The notes below the pieces were generated by a model. The model was given only the letters and a program-made list of their open reading frames with translations. It did not search any database and was not told the origin of the DNA. Shown piece by piece: positions 46,473-55,335 of a stretch of 64,000 nucleotides of DNA (positions are counted from its first letter, which is position 1; each line of letters starts with the position of its first letter). Made by a program: the position numbers and the translations under genes. Source of the DNA: Bacteroidota bacterium (lineage in GTDB: Bacteria > Bacteroidota > Bacteroidia > B-17B0 > Aurantibacillaceae); the NCBI GenBank assembly GCA_021156365.1, contig JAJNDK010000005.1, forward strand, positions 1-64,000, in the 5' to 3' direction.

Positions 46473-47357
46473 TCAATCGTCTGTTTTGTCCGGTATCGCC
46501 TGCCCGTATTTTCCGTAAGTGTATGCATAATGAAATCCCCCTGTAGGAGCCGCTGCATATATGGGTTGCATACGACCGTGCGACACACCACTTTCTTCGA
46601 TCACTCTTCCCAGCTCGTCGTAATTCCATAAATGGAATTCCAGCAAGCGGCCGCTCAGCTCACGGATCTCCTTCCGGACGCAATTAGCCTTGCTATCGTA
46701 TTCCCAGGTAATGACATGCTCGGTGCTGCTTCTTCCTACATGCGGATAGCTGAAGGTTTCTTTTACCGGCAGGGAATTTTCGTATTCCCAAACGTAGATT
46801 TCGGAAAGCTCTTCCTTCCCGTTATAGATCTCTTTTTTCAATGGGTTGTCCTTATCAAAATATTCGATCTCCTTTTTTATCAATTCGTCCTTCTCATCCC
46901 GGATCTCGGTCGTTAAGGTGCCTGCTTCCTGATCCAGTCTGCTCAGGTGCGTTTCCACCAGTTTCGAGTTCTGGTAAAATGCACTGGAAGAATCAAAGTC
47001 CTTTATTTTACAAACCAGTTTTTCTACCTCTTCCCCTTCCTGGAAAGTAGTGCGAATGTATCCATCCTCCGTATATTCTGTTGTTCTTCTTTCGTACACT
47101 TCACCACCAATGAACAGGCATTTCTCTGTCACTACTCCTTTTTCATTATAGCCGTATTGTATCCTGCTCATTTCCTCACCATCACTTGTTTCTACCTCTT
47201 CCACGAGGTTTCCCTGTTCATCATATATGCTTGTACGATCGGTAGCAGGATCGGTGCCATAATCCCTGCAAAAGACAATATGGCCCTGCTCGCCGATGTC
47301 TTCTTCGCAAAGTAATTCCTGTTCTCCGTCGGTTATTTTATAAGTGTAGCGTTTCAT
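46473..47357 (-). CDS. Cytoplasmic protein with YD-like beta repeats
   Basis: 294 residues from the ATG at 47357 ('MKRYTYKITDGEQELLCEED'); an upstream ATG (47459) would overlap the metG promoter and adds a basic stretch that looks non-coding. Most of the protein consists of repeats such as 'SIYDEQGNLVEEVET', 'YGYNEKGVVTEKC', 'EYFDKDNPLKKEIY' and 'WNYDELGRVIEESG', resembling RHS/YD repeats. Unlike RHS proteins there is no signal peptide, RHS core or toxin tail. Function unknown. It is divergent from metG. Confidence 0.65.
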   Translation of the reverse strand: MKRYTYKITDGEQELLCEEDIGEQGHIVFCRDYGTDPATDRTSIYDEQGNLVEEVETSDGEEMSRIQYGYNEKGVVTEKCLFIGGEVYERRTTEYTEDGYIRTTFQEGEEVEKLVCKIKDFDSSSAFYQNSKLVETHLSRLDQEAGTLTTEIRDEKDELIKKEIEYFDKDNPLKKEIYNGKEELSEIYVWEYENSLPVKETFSYPHVGRSSTEHVITWEYDSKANCVRKEIRELSGRLLEFHLWNYDELGRVIEESGVSHGRMQPIYAAAPTGGFHYAYTYGKYGQAIPDKTDD

Positions 47358-47443
47358 CCGATATGCTTTGTTAGTACTCCAAACATAGCGTTTTTCCCTT
47401 AATACACGTCCGATTTTACTCATTTTCCACATATATTTATTCT

Positions 47444-47451
47444 TATATTTG
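47444..47451 (+). promoter_or_regulatory. -7 element of the metG promoter
   Basis: TATATTTG matches TAnnTTTG exactly, 16 bases before the metG ATG. TTTTCC at 47423-47428 may serve as the -33 region; no TTG is at the usual place. Confidence 0.4.
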
Positions 47452-47467
47452 TCCTTCAAATTTTCTT

Positions 47468-49525
47468 ATGGCTTTTAAACGACATACATTAACAGCAGCG
47501 CTTCCCTATGCCAATGGACCGGTTCATATCGGGCATCTGGCCGGCTGTTATATTCCAGCAGATATATACGCGCGTTACCTGCGCAGCAAAGGCGAAGATG
47601 TGGTATTCATCTGCGGAAGCGATGAACATGGCAGCGGTATCACCATCAAAGCGAAAGAAGAAGGTATTACTCCTCAACAGGTAGTGGATAAATACCATAA
47701 GATCATGGGCGATTCCTTCAAAGAATTCGGGATCTCCTTTGATGTGTATTCCCGTACTTCTGCCAAGATCCATCATGAAACAGCAAGTGATTTTTTCAAA
47801 AAGGTTTACGATAAAGGGGGATTTACCGAACAAACAACCGATCAGTATTACGATGAAGAAGCAAAACAATTTCTCGCCGATCGGTATATCGTGGGCACGT
47901 GTCCGAAATGCGGAAATGAAAACGCATATGGTGATCAGTGCGAAAAATGTGGTACTTCACTGAACCCGACAGACCTCATCAATCCACACTCCAGGCTTTC
48001 CGGTTCGAAGCCTCAATTGAAGCAAACCAAGAACTGGTTCCTGCCGCTGGATAAATTATCGCCGCAGATACGTGAATTCCTGGAAAAACACCCGGAATGG
48101 AAAACCAATGTAACAGGTCAGTGCAAAAGCTGGCTGGATAGCGGCGACGGCTTACAACCTCGCGCAATGACCCGCGATCTGGAATGGGGTATCAAAGTTC
48201 CTGTGGAAGGAGCGGAAGGAAAAGTACTGTATGTATGGTTCGACGCACCGATCGGTTATATCTCGGCAACCAAGGAATTGTTTGCCAATACGGCCACTCC
48301 GGAGAAATGGGAACTGTACTGGAAAGATAAAGAATCACGCCTGATCCACTTTATCGGGAAAGACAATATCGTTTTCCATTGTATTATTTTTCCTGCCATG
48401 CTGATGGAGCACGGCGAATTCATATTGCCGGACAATGTGCCTGCCAATGAATTCTTAAATCTGGAAGGCGACAAGATCTCCACTTCCAAAAAATGGGCGG
48501 TGTGGCTGCACGAATACCTGATCGATTTCAAAGACAGGCAGGATGTGCTGCGTTATACACTCAGCGCTAACATGCCCGAAACAAAGGACAATGATTTTAC
48601 CTGGAAAGATTTTCAGACAAAGAACAACAGCGAGCTGGCCGATATCTATGGTAATTTCGTGAACCGCGTGCTGGTGCTCACCAATAAAAATTACAATGGC
48701 ATTGTTCCGGAAGCAAGCGAGTATACAAAAGGTGACCTGCTGATACTTGAAGAGGTTAGCAAAATTCCGGATGCTATATCCTCATCGCTCGATAAATTCC
48801 GTTTCCGGGAAGCATTGGGTGAGATGATGAATCTTGCGCGAATCGGCAATAAATACCTGGCCGACCAGGAGCCCTGGAAGCTGATCAAAACGGATGAAAA
48901 GCGGGTGCGTACGATCATGAACATTGCCATCCAAATTGCTGCCAATCTTGCCATTGTATGCGAGCCTTTTCTTCCGCATACAAGCGCACGACTATTTAAA
49001 ATGCTGAACATCTCTCCATTGAAATGGGCACATGCAAAAAACACCGGCAATATTTCTACGGGCCATAAAATAAATGAGAACCCGGAGATCCTGTTCTCGA
49101 AAATAGAGGATGTGGAGATCCAGGTTCAGATAGACAGATTGGAAACCATTAAAAAAGAACGCGCTGCTGCGAATGTTTCTTTTTCACCTGCCAAGCCAGA
49201 GATCAGTTATGATGATTTTGCAAAAATGGATATCCGTGTGGGAACGATCCTCGAGGCTGAGCGTGTACCGAAAACCGACAAGCTGATGAAACTGAAGATT
49301 GATACCGGTCTTGATCAGCGCACTGTTGTTTCGGGTATTGCAGAATGGTATACACCGGAACAGGCTATCGGAAAAAAAGTAAGCATACTTGTGAACCTGG
49401 CTCCCCGTAAGATCAAGAACATCGAAAGCAAAGGCATGATCCTGATGGCCGAGAATCCACAGGGCGAGCTGAGCTTTGTATGGCCTGAAAAAGATACTAC
49501 AGGAAATGGAAGTATTATTAAGTAA
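47468..49525 (+). CDS. metG: Methionyl-tRNA synthetase with C-terminal tRNA-binding domain
   Basis: 685 residues, cytoplasmic. It charges tRNA-Met using ATP. The HIGH motif is '[12 protein letters not shown]' at about 14-25; the zinc knuckle is '[18 protein letters not shown]' (four Cys, about 144-161); KMSKS appears as '[10 protein letters not shown]' near 338; and the anticodon-binding helices follow. The C-terminal domain (about 580-685) is the EMAP II/Trbp111-like OB fold, '[20 protein letters not shown]', which dimerises and binds tRNA. Length and layout fit the MetG1 class. fumC follows 51 bases downstream. Confidence 0.97.
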   Translation: MAFKRHTLTAALPYANGPVHIGHLAGCYIPADIYARYLRSKGEDVVFICGSDEHGSGITIKAKEEGITPQQVVDKYHKIMGDSFKEFGISFDVYSRTSAKIHHETASDFFKKVYDKGGFTEQTTDQYYDEEAKQFLADRYIVGTCPKCGNENAYGDQCEKCGTSLNPTDLINPHSRLSGSKPQLKQTKNWFLPLDKLSPQIREFLEKHPEWKTNVTGQCKSWLDSGDGLQPRAMTRDLEWGIKVPVEGAEGKVLYVWFDAPIGYISATKELFANTATPEKWELYWKDKESRLIHFIGKDNIVFHCIIFPAMLMEHGEFILPDNVPANEFLNLEGDKISTSKKWAVWLHEYLIDFKDRQDVLRYTLSANMPETKDNDFTWKDFQTKNNSELADIYGNFVNRVLVLTNKNYNGIVPEASEYTKGDLLILEEVSKIPDAISSSLDKFRFREALGEMMNLARIGNKYLADQEPWKLIKTDEKRVRTIMNIAIQIAANLAIVCEPFLPHTSARLFKMLNISPLKWAHAKNTGNISTGHKINENPEILFSKIEDVEIQVQIDRLETIKKERAAANVSFSPAKPEISYDDFAKMDIRVGTILEAERVPKTDKLMKLKIDTGLDQRTVVSGIAEWYTPEQAIGKKVSILVNLAPRKIKNIESKGMILMAENPQGELSFVWPEKDTTGNGSIIK

Positions 49526-49576
49526 TTTGTGTAATCATCAACACGAAATAAATAACCAGAAATAAAAAAATAAATC

Positions 49577-50974
49577 ATGGAATTCAGAACAGAACACGAC
49601 ACGATGGGCGAGGTAAAAGTACCTGCTCATGTATACTGGGGTGCACAAACCGAACGCAGCCGCAACAATTTTAAGATCGGGCCGGAAGCCAGCATGCCGA
49701 AAGAGATCATTTATGCATTCGCCTACCTGAAAAAAGCTGCTGCTCAGGCTAACAACGAGTTAGGGGTTTTATCAAAAGAAAAATGCGACCTGATCGGAAA
49801 AGTATGCGATGAGATCCTTGCACATAAATTAGATGATCAGTTTCCTTTAGTGATCTGGCAAACAGGTTCGGGTACACAAAGCAATATGAATGCGAATGAA
49901 GTGATCGCTTACCGCGGGCATGTAATGAGCGGAGGAAAACTGACCGACGAGCCGAAAACATTGCACCCGAATGATGATGTAAACAAATCACAATCATCCA
50001 ACGATACGTATCCAACTGCTATGCACATTGCTGCTTACAAACAGGTAGTGGAGATCACGATCCCGGGTATGGAAAAATTACGTGACAGCCTGCACAAAAA
50101 AGCAGAAGCGTGGAAAGGAATTGTGAAAACCGGCCGTACACATTTTATGGATGCAACACCACTTACACTTGGACAAGAGTTCAGCGGATATGTACAGCAG
50201 ATCACCAACAGCATCCGTGCACTGAAAAATGCACTGGAAATGGTTCGTGAGCTGGCATTGGGCGGAACTGCCGTTGGAACAGGTCTGAACACGCCAAAAG
50301 GATACGATGTACTGGTAGCTAAAAAAATCGCCGACCTCACTGGTTTGCCTTTTGTAACGGCTCCGAATAAATTTGAAGCCCTGGCTGCACACGATGCGAT
50401 GGTCGAATTATCAGGTGCGTTGAAACGCTCGGCCGTTTCCCTGATGAAAGTAGCAAACGACATCCGTATGCTTTCTTCCGGACCGCGTTGTGGTATCGGT
50501 GAAATTGTAATTCCTGATAACGAGCCGGGCTCATCCATTATGCCGGGCAAAGTAAATCCTACACAACCGGAAGCGCTGACGATGGTGTGTGCACAGGTGA
50601 TCGGTAACGATACGGCAGTTTCCATTGGTGGCAGCATGGGACATTTTGAGCTGAACGTTTTCAAACCGCTGATCGCTACCAATGTATTGCAATCGGCACG
50701 CCTCATCGGTGATGCATGTGTTTCTTTCACCGAAAAATGTTCGGATGGAATTGAACCGAATCTTCCGGTGATCAAACAGCACCTGGAGAATTCACTGATG
50801 CTGGTAACCGCATTGAACACGCATATCGGCTATGAGAAAGCTGCAAAAATTGCGAAGACCGCTCACAAAGGAAACAAAACGCTGCGTGAAGCTGCTATCG
50901 AATTAGGATATGTAACCAACGAACAATTCGATCAGTGGGTGAAGCCGGAAGACATGACCGGAAGTATGAAGTGA
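49577..50974 (+). CDS. fumC: Class II fumarate hydratase
   Basis: 465 residues. It hydrates fumarate to L-malate in the TCA cycle, oxygen-stable and iron-free. '[10 protein letters not shown]' near the start, '[15 protein letters not shown]' near 96-110, '[18 protein letters not shown]' near 187-204 and the fumarase/aspartase signature '[16 protein letters not shown]' near 316-331 are all present; the Ser of GSS is the catalytic base. Fumarase rather than aspartase is favoured by the length and by 'RTHFMDATP'. A hairpin terminator follows. Confidence 0.96.
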   Translation: MEFRTEHDTMGEVKVPAHVYWGAQTERSRNNFKIGPEASMPKEIIYAFAYLKKAAAQANNELGVLSKEKCDLIGKVCDEILAHKLDDQFPLVIWQTGSGTQSNMNANEVIAYRGHVMSGGKLTDEPKTLHPNDDVNKSQSSNDTYPTAMHIAAYKQVVEITIPGMEKLRDSLHKKAEAWKGIVKTGRTHFMDATPLTLGQEFSGYVQQITNSIRALKNALEMVRELALGGTAVGTGLNTPKGYDVLVAKKIADLTGLPFVTAPNKFEALAAHDAMVELSGALKRSAVSLMKVANDIRMLSSGPRCGIGEIVIPDNEPGSSIMPGKVNPTQPEALTMVCAQVIGNDTAVSIGGSMGHFELNVFKPLIATNVLQSARLIGDACVSFTEKCSDGIEPNLPVIKQHLENSLMLVTALNTHIGYEKAAKIAKTAHKGNKTLREAAIELGYVTNEQFDQWVKPEDMTGSMK

Positions 50975-50989
50975 TTATAAAATAAAGCC

Positions 50990-51024
50990 CGTATCGTTGT
51001 TTGCCGCAACGGTACGGGTATTTA
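50990..51024 (+). terminator. Terminator after fumC
   Basis: CCCGTATCGTTG pairs with CAACGGTACGGG around TTTGCCG (one internal mismatch). The downstream T run is weak (TATTTA), so efficiency is uncertain. Confidence 0.6.
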
Positions 51025-51142
51025 CCTCATCCGGCAAAAATCACATAGGGTTTGGTGTGCAATGAAATTTGTCTATGATCGGTTCGGGAAACAGAGCTAA
51101 CGATCTATTTAGATACTTTTCGATCGGTTAAATAATTATTTT

Positions 51143-51150
51143 TATTTTTG
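51143..51150 (+). promoter_or_regulatory. -7 element upstream of the bestrophin-like gene
   Basis: TATTTTTG matches TAnnTTTG exactly, 18 bases before the chosen ATG. It overlaps the TTG that would be the alternative start, which argues against that start. Confidence 0.4.
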
Positions 51151-51168
51151 ATCCACAACAATACTGCC

Positions 51169-52185
51169 ATGTACATCAAACGAAATTTCAACTTTATACT
51201 TATCTATTTTTTCACCTGGCGTATTATGCTTTCGGGTATTGCAGGCGGACTGGTTGCAGTTGTTCTCTACGAATGCATCGGCTGGAAATGGGTAGCCATT
51301 CCCTGGCTTCCGATCTCGCTGATCGGTACAGCAGTTGCTTTCTATGTAGGTTTTAAAAACAACCAGGCCTACGACCGGAGCTGGGAAGCACGTACCGTGT
51401 GGGGAGGGATCACCAATATCAGCAGGGCATTCGGGGCAGCTGTGCGGTCTTTTGTGACGGATGAGTTTGCGAAAACCCCCACAAAACAGGAAGAACTTGA
51501 TAAGGAGATCAAAACCATTATCTATCGGCATATTGCCTGGTTGTATACCTTAAAGCACGCTATGTGGCAACGCACTACCTGGGAACACCAGCGCAGGGTG
51601 AATCTCTGGTACCGTAATTATTTCGAAAGAGAATTCTCTTACAAAACTTTTGACGATGAAGTAGCTGATTTCCTAAGCAGGGAAGAACTGGTGTGGATCC
51701 GGGAAAAGAAAAATGCACCGGCACAATTACTCGACAGGCAATCGCAACATTTCGCTCAGCTCAAAAGGAAAGGCCTGCTGGATGATTACCGCCACATGGA
51801 ATTGCAGAAGATGATCACGGATCTCTATGCCGAACAAGGAAAAAGCGAACGTATCAAAAATACACCGCTGCCAAGGCAATATGCAGCTACCAGTACTATC
51901 TTCATTACCATCTTTATCTGTCTGCTCCCTTTTGGCATGCTGAGTGAATTTCAGAAACTTGGGGAAGGTTTGATATGGCTGCTGATCCCGTTCAATCTGG
52001 TGGTATGTTGGATCTTCGGACTAATGGAATATGTGGGCGATTACAGCGAAAATCCTTTTGAAGGCCTGATCAACGACGTTCCTATCCTTACCATTGTGCG
52101 TAATATTGAGATCGATCTGAAAGATATGATGGGTGAGAGAAATCTTCCGGAAAAGATAAAGCCGGTAAGGGATGTATTATTATAA
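51169..52185 (+). CDS. Bestrophin-family anion channel (UPF0187)
   Basis: 338 residues from the ATG at 51169; the TTG at 51148 overlaps a promoter element. Bestrophin features: an N-terminal membrane pair (about residues 9-60), 'KNNQAYDRSWEARTVWGGI' near 62-80 (the Asn-x3-Tyr-x-Arg-x-Trp-Glu motif of the family), a long cytoplasmic helical region with 'RQYAATSTIFITIF' and two further membrane helices, and the C-terminal 'NPFEGLINDVPI', a calcium-clasp-like region. Bacterial homologues form pentameric channels, some cation- and some anion-selective. It is a single gene after a terminator. Confidence 0.88.
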   Translation: MYIKRNFNFILIYFFTWRIMLSGIAGGLVAVVLYECIGWKWVAIPWLPISLIGTAVAFYVGFKNNQAYDRSWEARTVWGGITNISRAFGAAVRSFVTDEFAKTPTKQEELDKEIKTIIYRHIAWLYTLKHAMWQRTTWEHQRRVNLWYRNYFEREFSYKTFDDEVADFLSREELVWIREKKNAPAQLLDRQSQHFAQLKRKGLLDDYRHMELQKMITDLYAEQGKSERIKNTPLPRQYAATSTIFITIFICLLPFGMLSEFQKLGEGLIWLLIPFNLVVCWIFGLMEYVGDYSENPFEGLINDVPILTIVRNIEIDLKDMMGERNLPEKIKPVRDVLL

Positions 52186-52260
52186 GAATAAAAGAGCAGG
52201 AACAGCAGGTTTTGTGTTTTTTTGACGTCTAACTTATAAAACCACTGAACCTGCCTGCAA

Positions 52261-52989
52261 ATGAACACTTATATAAGGACATTGAAAATTTTTACACGCT
52301 TGCTTTCGGGCCTTTTTGTGCTTTCGGGTTTCACTTTCTCCGGCCCTGAAAAAGACATAAGCATTCATGTGAAACCGGTATTTGGTAAACAGGACCTGCT
52401 GCTTGATAAAAAAACCTATATCACCGCTAACCATGATACCATATCCGTGAGCAAATTGCGTTTTTATATTTCAGGGATCAAAATTCTGTTCAGAGATAAT
52501 TCAGTGTACACAGAAAATAATTCTTATCACCTCATCGATGCGGAAGAGGAACAAAGCCTGCGGATCAAACTGACGCAGGTGCCTCAAAAAGAGATCGCCG
52601 GTTTGCATTTTAATATCGGTGTCGACAGTCTTGCCAGTGTTTCGGGTGCGCTGGACGGCGACCTGGATCCGGTAAAAGGAATGTACTGGGCATGGAACAG
52701 TGGATATATTAATGCAAAACTTGAAGGAAAAGATCTTACGAAAGGTATAGAGGAAAATGAATTTGAGTTTCATATCGGTGGTTATCTCCCGCCCTATCAA
52801 TCGATACGACAAGTCCATCTCACCACTACCAAAGAGGAAATTACCCCGGCAGAAATAATAGTGATCGCAGATGTGGAGGCCTGGTTCAGTTACATCTCCC
52901 TGAAAAAGACTAACAGAATTGTGATACCCGGAGCAGAAGCGGTGAAGATGGCTGATGATTACACTAAAATGTTCCGTCTTGAAAACTAA
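52261..52989 (+). CDS. MbnP-like copper-binding secreted protein
   Basis: 242 residues with an N-terminal export signal (about 1-27). The family hallmark 'PVKGMYWAWNSGYINAKLEG' (about 139-158) is present, together with 'NTISVSKLRFYISGI'-type N-terminal strands and a late 'DVEAWFSY' Trp. In characterised MbnP a Trp is oxidised to kynurenine by the di-haem partner MbnH and takes part in Cu(I) binding. The next gene, overlapping by 35 bases, is exactly such a di-haem protein, so the pair is translationally coupled. No methanobactin precursor or MbnB/C biosynthesis genes are in this window. Periplasmic copper binding is inferred from the family. Confidence 0.82.
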   Translation: MNTYIRTLKIFTRLLSGLFVLSGFTFSGPEKDISIHVKPVFGKQDLLLDKKTYITANHDTISVSKLRFYISGIKILFRDNSVYTENNSYHLIDAEEEQSLRIKLTQVPQKEIAGLHFNIGVDSLASVSGALDGDLDPVKGMYWAWNSGYINAKLEGKDLTKGIEENEFEFHIGGYLPPYQSIRQVHLTTTKEEITPAEIIVIADVEAWFSYISLKKTNRIVIPGAEAVKMADDYTKMFRLEN

Positions 52990-54034
52990 GCTCAAAGCCC
53001 TGTGCATTGCCCTGTGTGCTCCCTTACTGATTTTTTGCACAGGCTTTTTTCTCTCGTCGTTTTCGGAAGAACCAAAGGCGGAGATCAAATTTGTAGTGCC
53101 CAAAGGCTGGCCCAAACCGGTATATGATTTTTCGAAAAACCCGGTAACACCTGAAGGATTCGCGCTTGGCAAAAAACTATTCTTCGATCCCCTTCTTTCC
53201 AAAGACAGCTCTACCTCCTGCTCTACCTGTCATTTGCAGTTCACCAATTATACGCATGTGGATCATGCTTTGAGCCATGGTATAAACGGATTGAAAGGAA
53301 CCCGCAACACCCTTTCGATCATGAATCTTGCCTGGAGCAAAACTTTCATGTGGGATGGCGGCGTGAACAATCTTGAAGTACAGCCACTGGCACCGATCAC
53401 CAGTCCGGTGGAAATGGACAATACACTGGAGAATATCGTACTGAAGCTGAAGCGCTCAACTTCCTATCAGAAAAAATTCCAAAAAGCATTCGGCGATAAT
53501 ACAGAGATTACCGGGCAGCGGGTGCTGAAAGCCCTGGCACAGTTCATGGTTTCGATACAAACTTTCAATTCGAAATACGATCATATGATGCGAAAAGAAA
53601 AAGGAGCTGAGTTTACGGAACAGGAGAAGAACGGTCTGAAACTGTTCAGGCAGCATTGTGAATCCTGTCACAAAGAGCCTTTGTTTACCAACAATGACTA
53701 TGAATACAATGGCCTGGAACCGGATCAGAAATTGAAAGACGGAGGTCGCATTAAGATCACGCATAACAAAAGTGATTCTCTTAAATTCAAAGTCCCATCC
53801 CTGCGTAATATTGAAGTTTCGTATCCTTATATGCACGACGGGCGTTTCCGGAACCTGGAAATGATGTTGTTCCATTATACCAATGGCATTGCGAAATCGG
53901 AGTTCCTGTCTTCCAAATTATCCAAACCCATCACTATGGATGAGCAGGATAAGAAAGACCTGATCGCTTTCCTGAAAACACTGACCGACGATCGTTTTCT
54001 ACATGATAAGCGGTTTTATTATTCTGCTGATTAA
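52955..54034 (+). CDS. Di-haem MbnH/MauG-type cytochrome c peroxidase-like protein
   Basis: 359 residues, ATG start at 52955, which overlaps the upstream gene; a TTG at 52979 is the alternative. A signal or lipoprotein-like segment ('LLIFCTGFF') covers about residues 15-40. Two CxxCH motifs, C89-x2-C92-H93 and C235-x2-C238-H239, bind the two haems. 'GLKGTRNTLSIMNL' and 'YMHDGRFRNLEMMLFHY' are the standard MauG/CcpA blocks. Paired with an MbnP gene, it is expected to oxidise a Trp of that protein via a bis-Fe(IV) state; an ordinary cytochrome c peroxidase is the alternative. Confidence 0.88.
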   Translation: MITLKCSVLKTKLKALCIALCAPLLIFCTGFFLSSFSEEPKAEIKFVVPKGWPKPVYDFSKNPVTPEGFALGKKLFFDPLLSKDSSTSCSTCHLQFTNYTHVDHALSHGINGLKGTRNTLSIMNLAWSKTFMWDGGVNNLEVQPLAPITSPVEMDNTLENIVLKLKRSTSYQKKFQKAFGDNTEITGQRVLKALAQFMVSIQTFNSKYDHMMRKEKGAEFTEQEKNGLKLFRQHCESCHKEPLFTNNDYEYNGLEPDQKLKDGGRIKITHNKSDSLKFKVPSLRNIEVSYPYMHDGRFRNLEMMLFHYTNGIAKSEFLSSKLSKPITMDEQDKKDLIAFLKTLTDDRFLHDKRFYYSAD

Positions 54035-54140
54035 GTGAACGGCATTTTCAATATATGCTATGCATTCTCCTTAGCTTTTCTTTATAAAGTGGCAGTTTAT
54101 ACCTACTTTCGTTCCGCATTTATAGTAAAAGATTTCTTCT

Positions 54141-54878
54141 ATGTCGCAGGCCAAAGTCGTTCCCTTGTATAAAAAACGTTCGGTGCTGGCCATCGCCGCT
54201 TCCGTAGCGATCATCCTCTTAGGATCCTGGTTCTTTTTCTTTCGTACTGACGACCAGCCGAATCGCCTTGAATTGTATTGTCAGGCAGGAAAAACGAAAG
54301 AGATAATATTGCCCGACTGTACACTTATCCGTTTGTCAGGCGCCTCTATGCTTGCTGTGAATCTCGAAGAATTTACGGAGAAACGGGAAGTAAAACTGGA
54401 AGGTGAAGGTTATTTTGCTGTAAGAAAAAAAGGGCATTTCCAGGTTAATTTTTTGGCCGGTACAGTGATAGTACTGGGCACTGAGTTCGATATTCTATCG
54501 GATAAAGAAGTGTCGTCGGTAAAATGTTATGAAGGAAAAGTAGAAGTAGGTCTCGGAGCGGGAACATATATGCTGAAAAAAGGGAATGGTGTACGGCAAA
54601 TAAAAACAGCCATACCTGAAACGTATAATTTCAAAGAGGAAATGCCGGAATCAGGCTTGCCGGAGATCCGTTTCGAAGGGGCTTCGCTGGCTGAAGTATG
54701 CAGCTCCCTGTCTTTATTTTACGATGTTTCCTTCGACACAAAAGATATCGATCTGAGCCGGAGCTTCACCGGCATGTACAAGAAAAGCAGTCTGGATACT
54801 GCACTGTTTATGGTATTTGAGCCGATGGGTATTCGCTTTGAGCACAAGAGCAATTCGGTGACCCTGAAGAACAAATGA
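54141..54878 (+). CDS. Orphan FecR-like protein, lacking the N-terminal sigma-binding region
   Basis: 245 residues: a short cytoplasmic start (about 13 residues), one membrane helix (about 15-32), the FecR beta domain (about 40-150: 'IILPDCTLIRLSGASMLAVN', 'EGYFAVRKKGHFQVN', 'VLGTEFDI', 'CYEGKVEV') and a C-terminal DUF4974 domain (about 165-245: 'FEGASLAEVCSSLSLFYDVS', 'SLDTALFMVFEPMGI'). Typical FecR proteins carry about 80 cytoplasmic residues that bind the ECF sigma factor; those are missing here, and there is no sigma gene, SusC or TonB receptor next to it. It is probably a signal-sensing remnant or an unlinked regulator. Confidence 0.85.
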   Translation: MSQAKVVPLYKKRSVLAIAASVAIILLGSWFFFFRTDDQPNRLELYCQAGKTKEIILPDCTLIRLSGASMLAVNLEEFTEKREVKLEGEGYFAVRKKGHFQVNFLAGTVIVLGTEFDILSDKEVSSVKCYEGKVEVGLGAGTYMLKKGNGVRQIKTAIPETYNFKEEMPESGLPEIRFEGASLAEVCSSLSLFYDVSFDTKDIDLSRSFTGMYKKSSLDTALFMVFEPMGIRFEHKSNSVTLKNK

Positions 54879-54989
54879 TCCGTTCTTTCTTTTCCAATAA
54901 ATTTGCAGGATCAACATCCGTTAAGTCCTGTCTTTCTTTTGCTTAAATTTGTCGCAAACATCGGATTCAGGTTTTAAAAAGATACTATT

Positions 54990-55298
54990 ATGACAGAAGC
55001 AGAAAAACTCTATACAGAGATCGGATCGAAAATAAAAGAGGCAGTGCAAAGCCAGCTGTTTGGAAAACCCTGCTTTAAAATAAACGGTAAAGCTTTTGTT
55101 TGCTTTTTTAAAGATTGTATGGTATTTAAGCTGACAGACAAAATGCACAAAGAAGCCCTGAGCCTGGATGGCTCCGAGCTCTTTGATCCGTCGGGTAAAA
55201 AAAGACCGATGAAAGAATGGGTACAGGTGCCTTTTGAGTATTCATCTTCCTGGAAAAAATATGCAAAGGCTGCTTTTGAGTATGTAAATAACGGCTGA
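54990..55298 (+). CDS. TfoX/Sxy N-terminal-domain-like small protein
   Basis: 102 residues, ATG start. 'LFGKPCFKINGKAFVCFFKD' followed by 'MVFKL' and the closing '...WKKYAKAAFEYV' helix resemble the TfoX_N/YjbR-like fold of stand-alone small proteins in Bacteroidota; the central 'ELFDPSGKKRPMKEWVQVP' is also characteristic. TfoX itself regulates competence, but the small proteins of this type have no shown role. It lies alone with its own 5' gap of about 110 bases. Confidence 0.72.
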   Translation: MTEAEKLYTEIGSKIKEAVQSQLFGKPCFKINGKAFVCFFKDCMVFKLTDKMHKEALSLDGSELFDPSGKKRPMKEWVQVPFEYSSSWKKYAKAAFEYVNNG

Positions 55299-55335
55299 AG
55301 AAAATGAGAGCATACTAAAAAGCAGCGCATTGATC

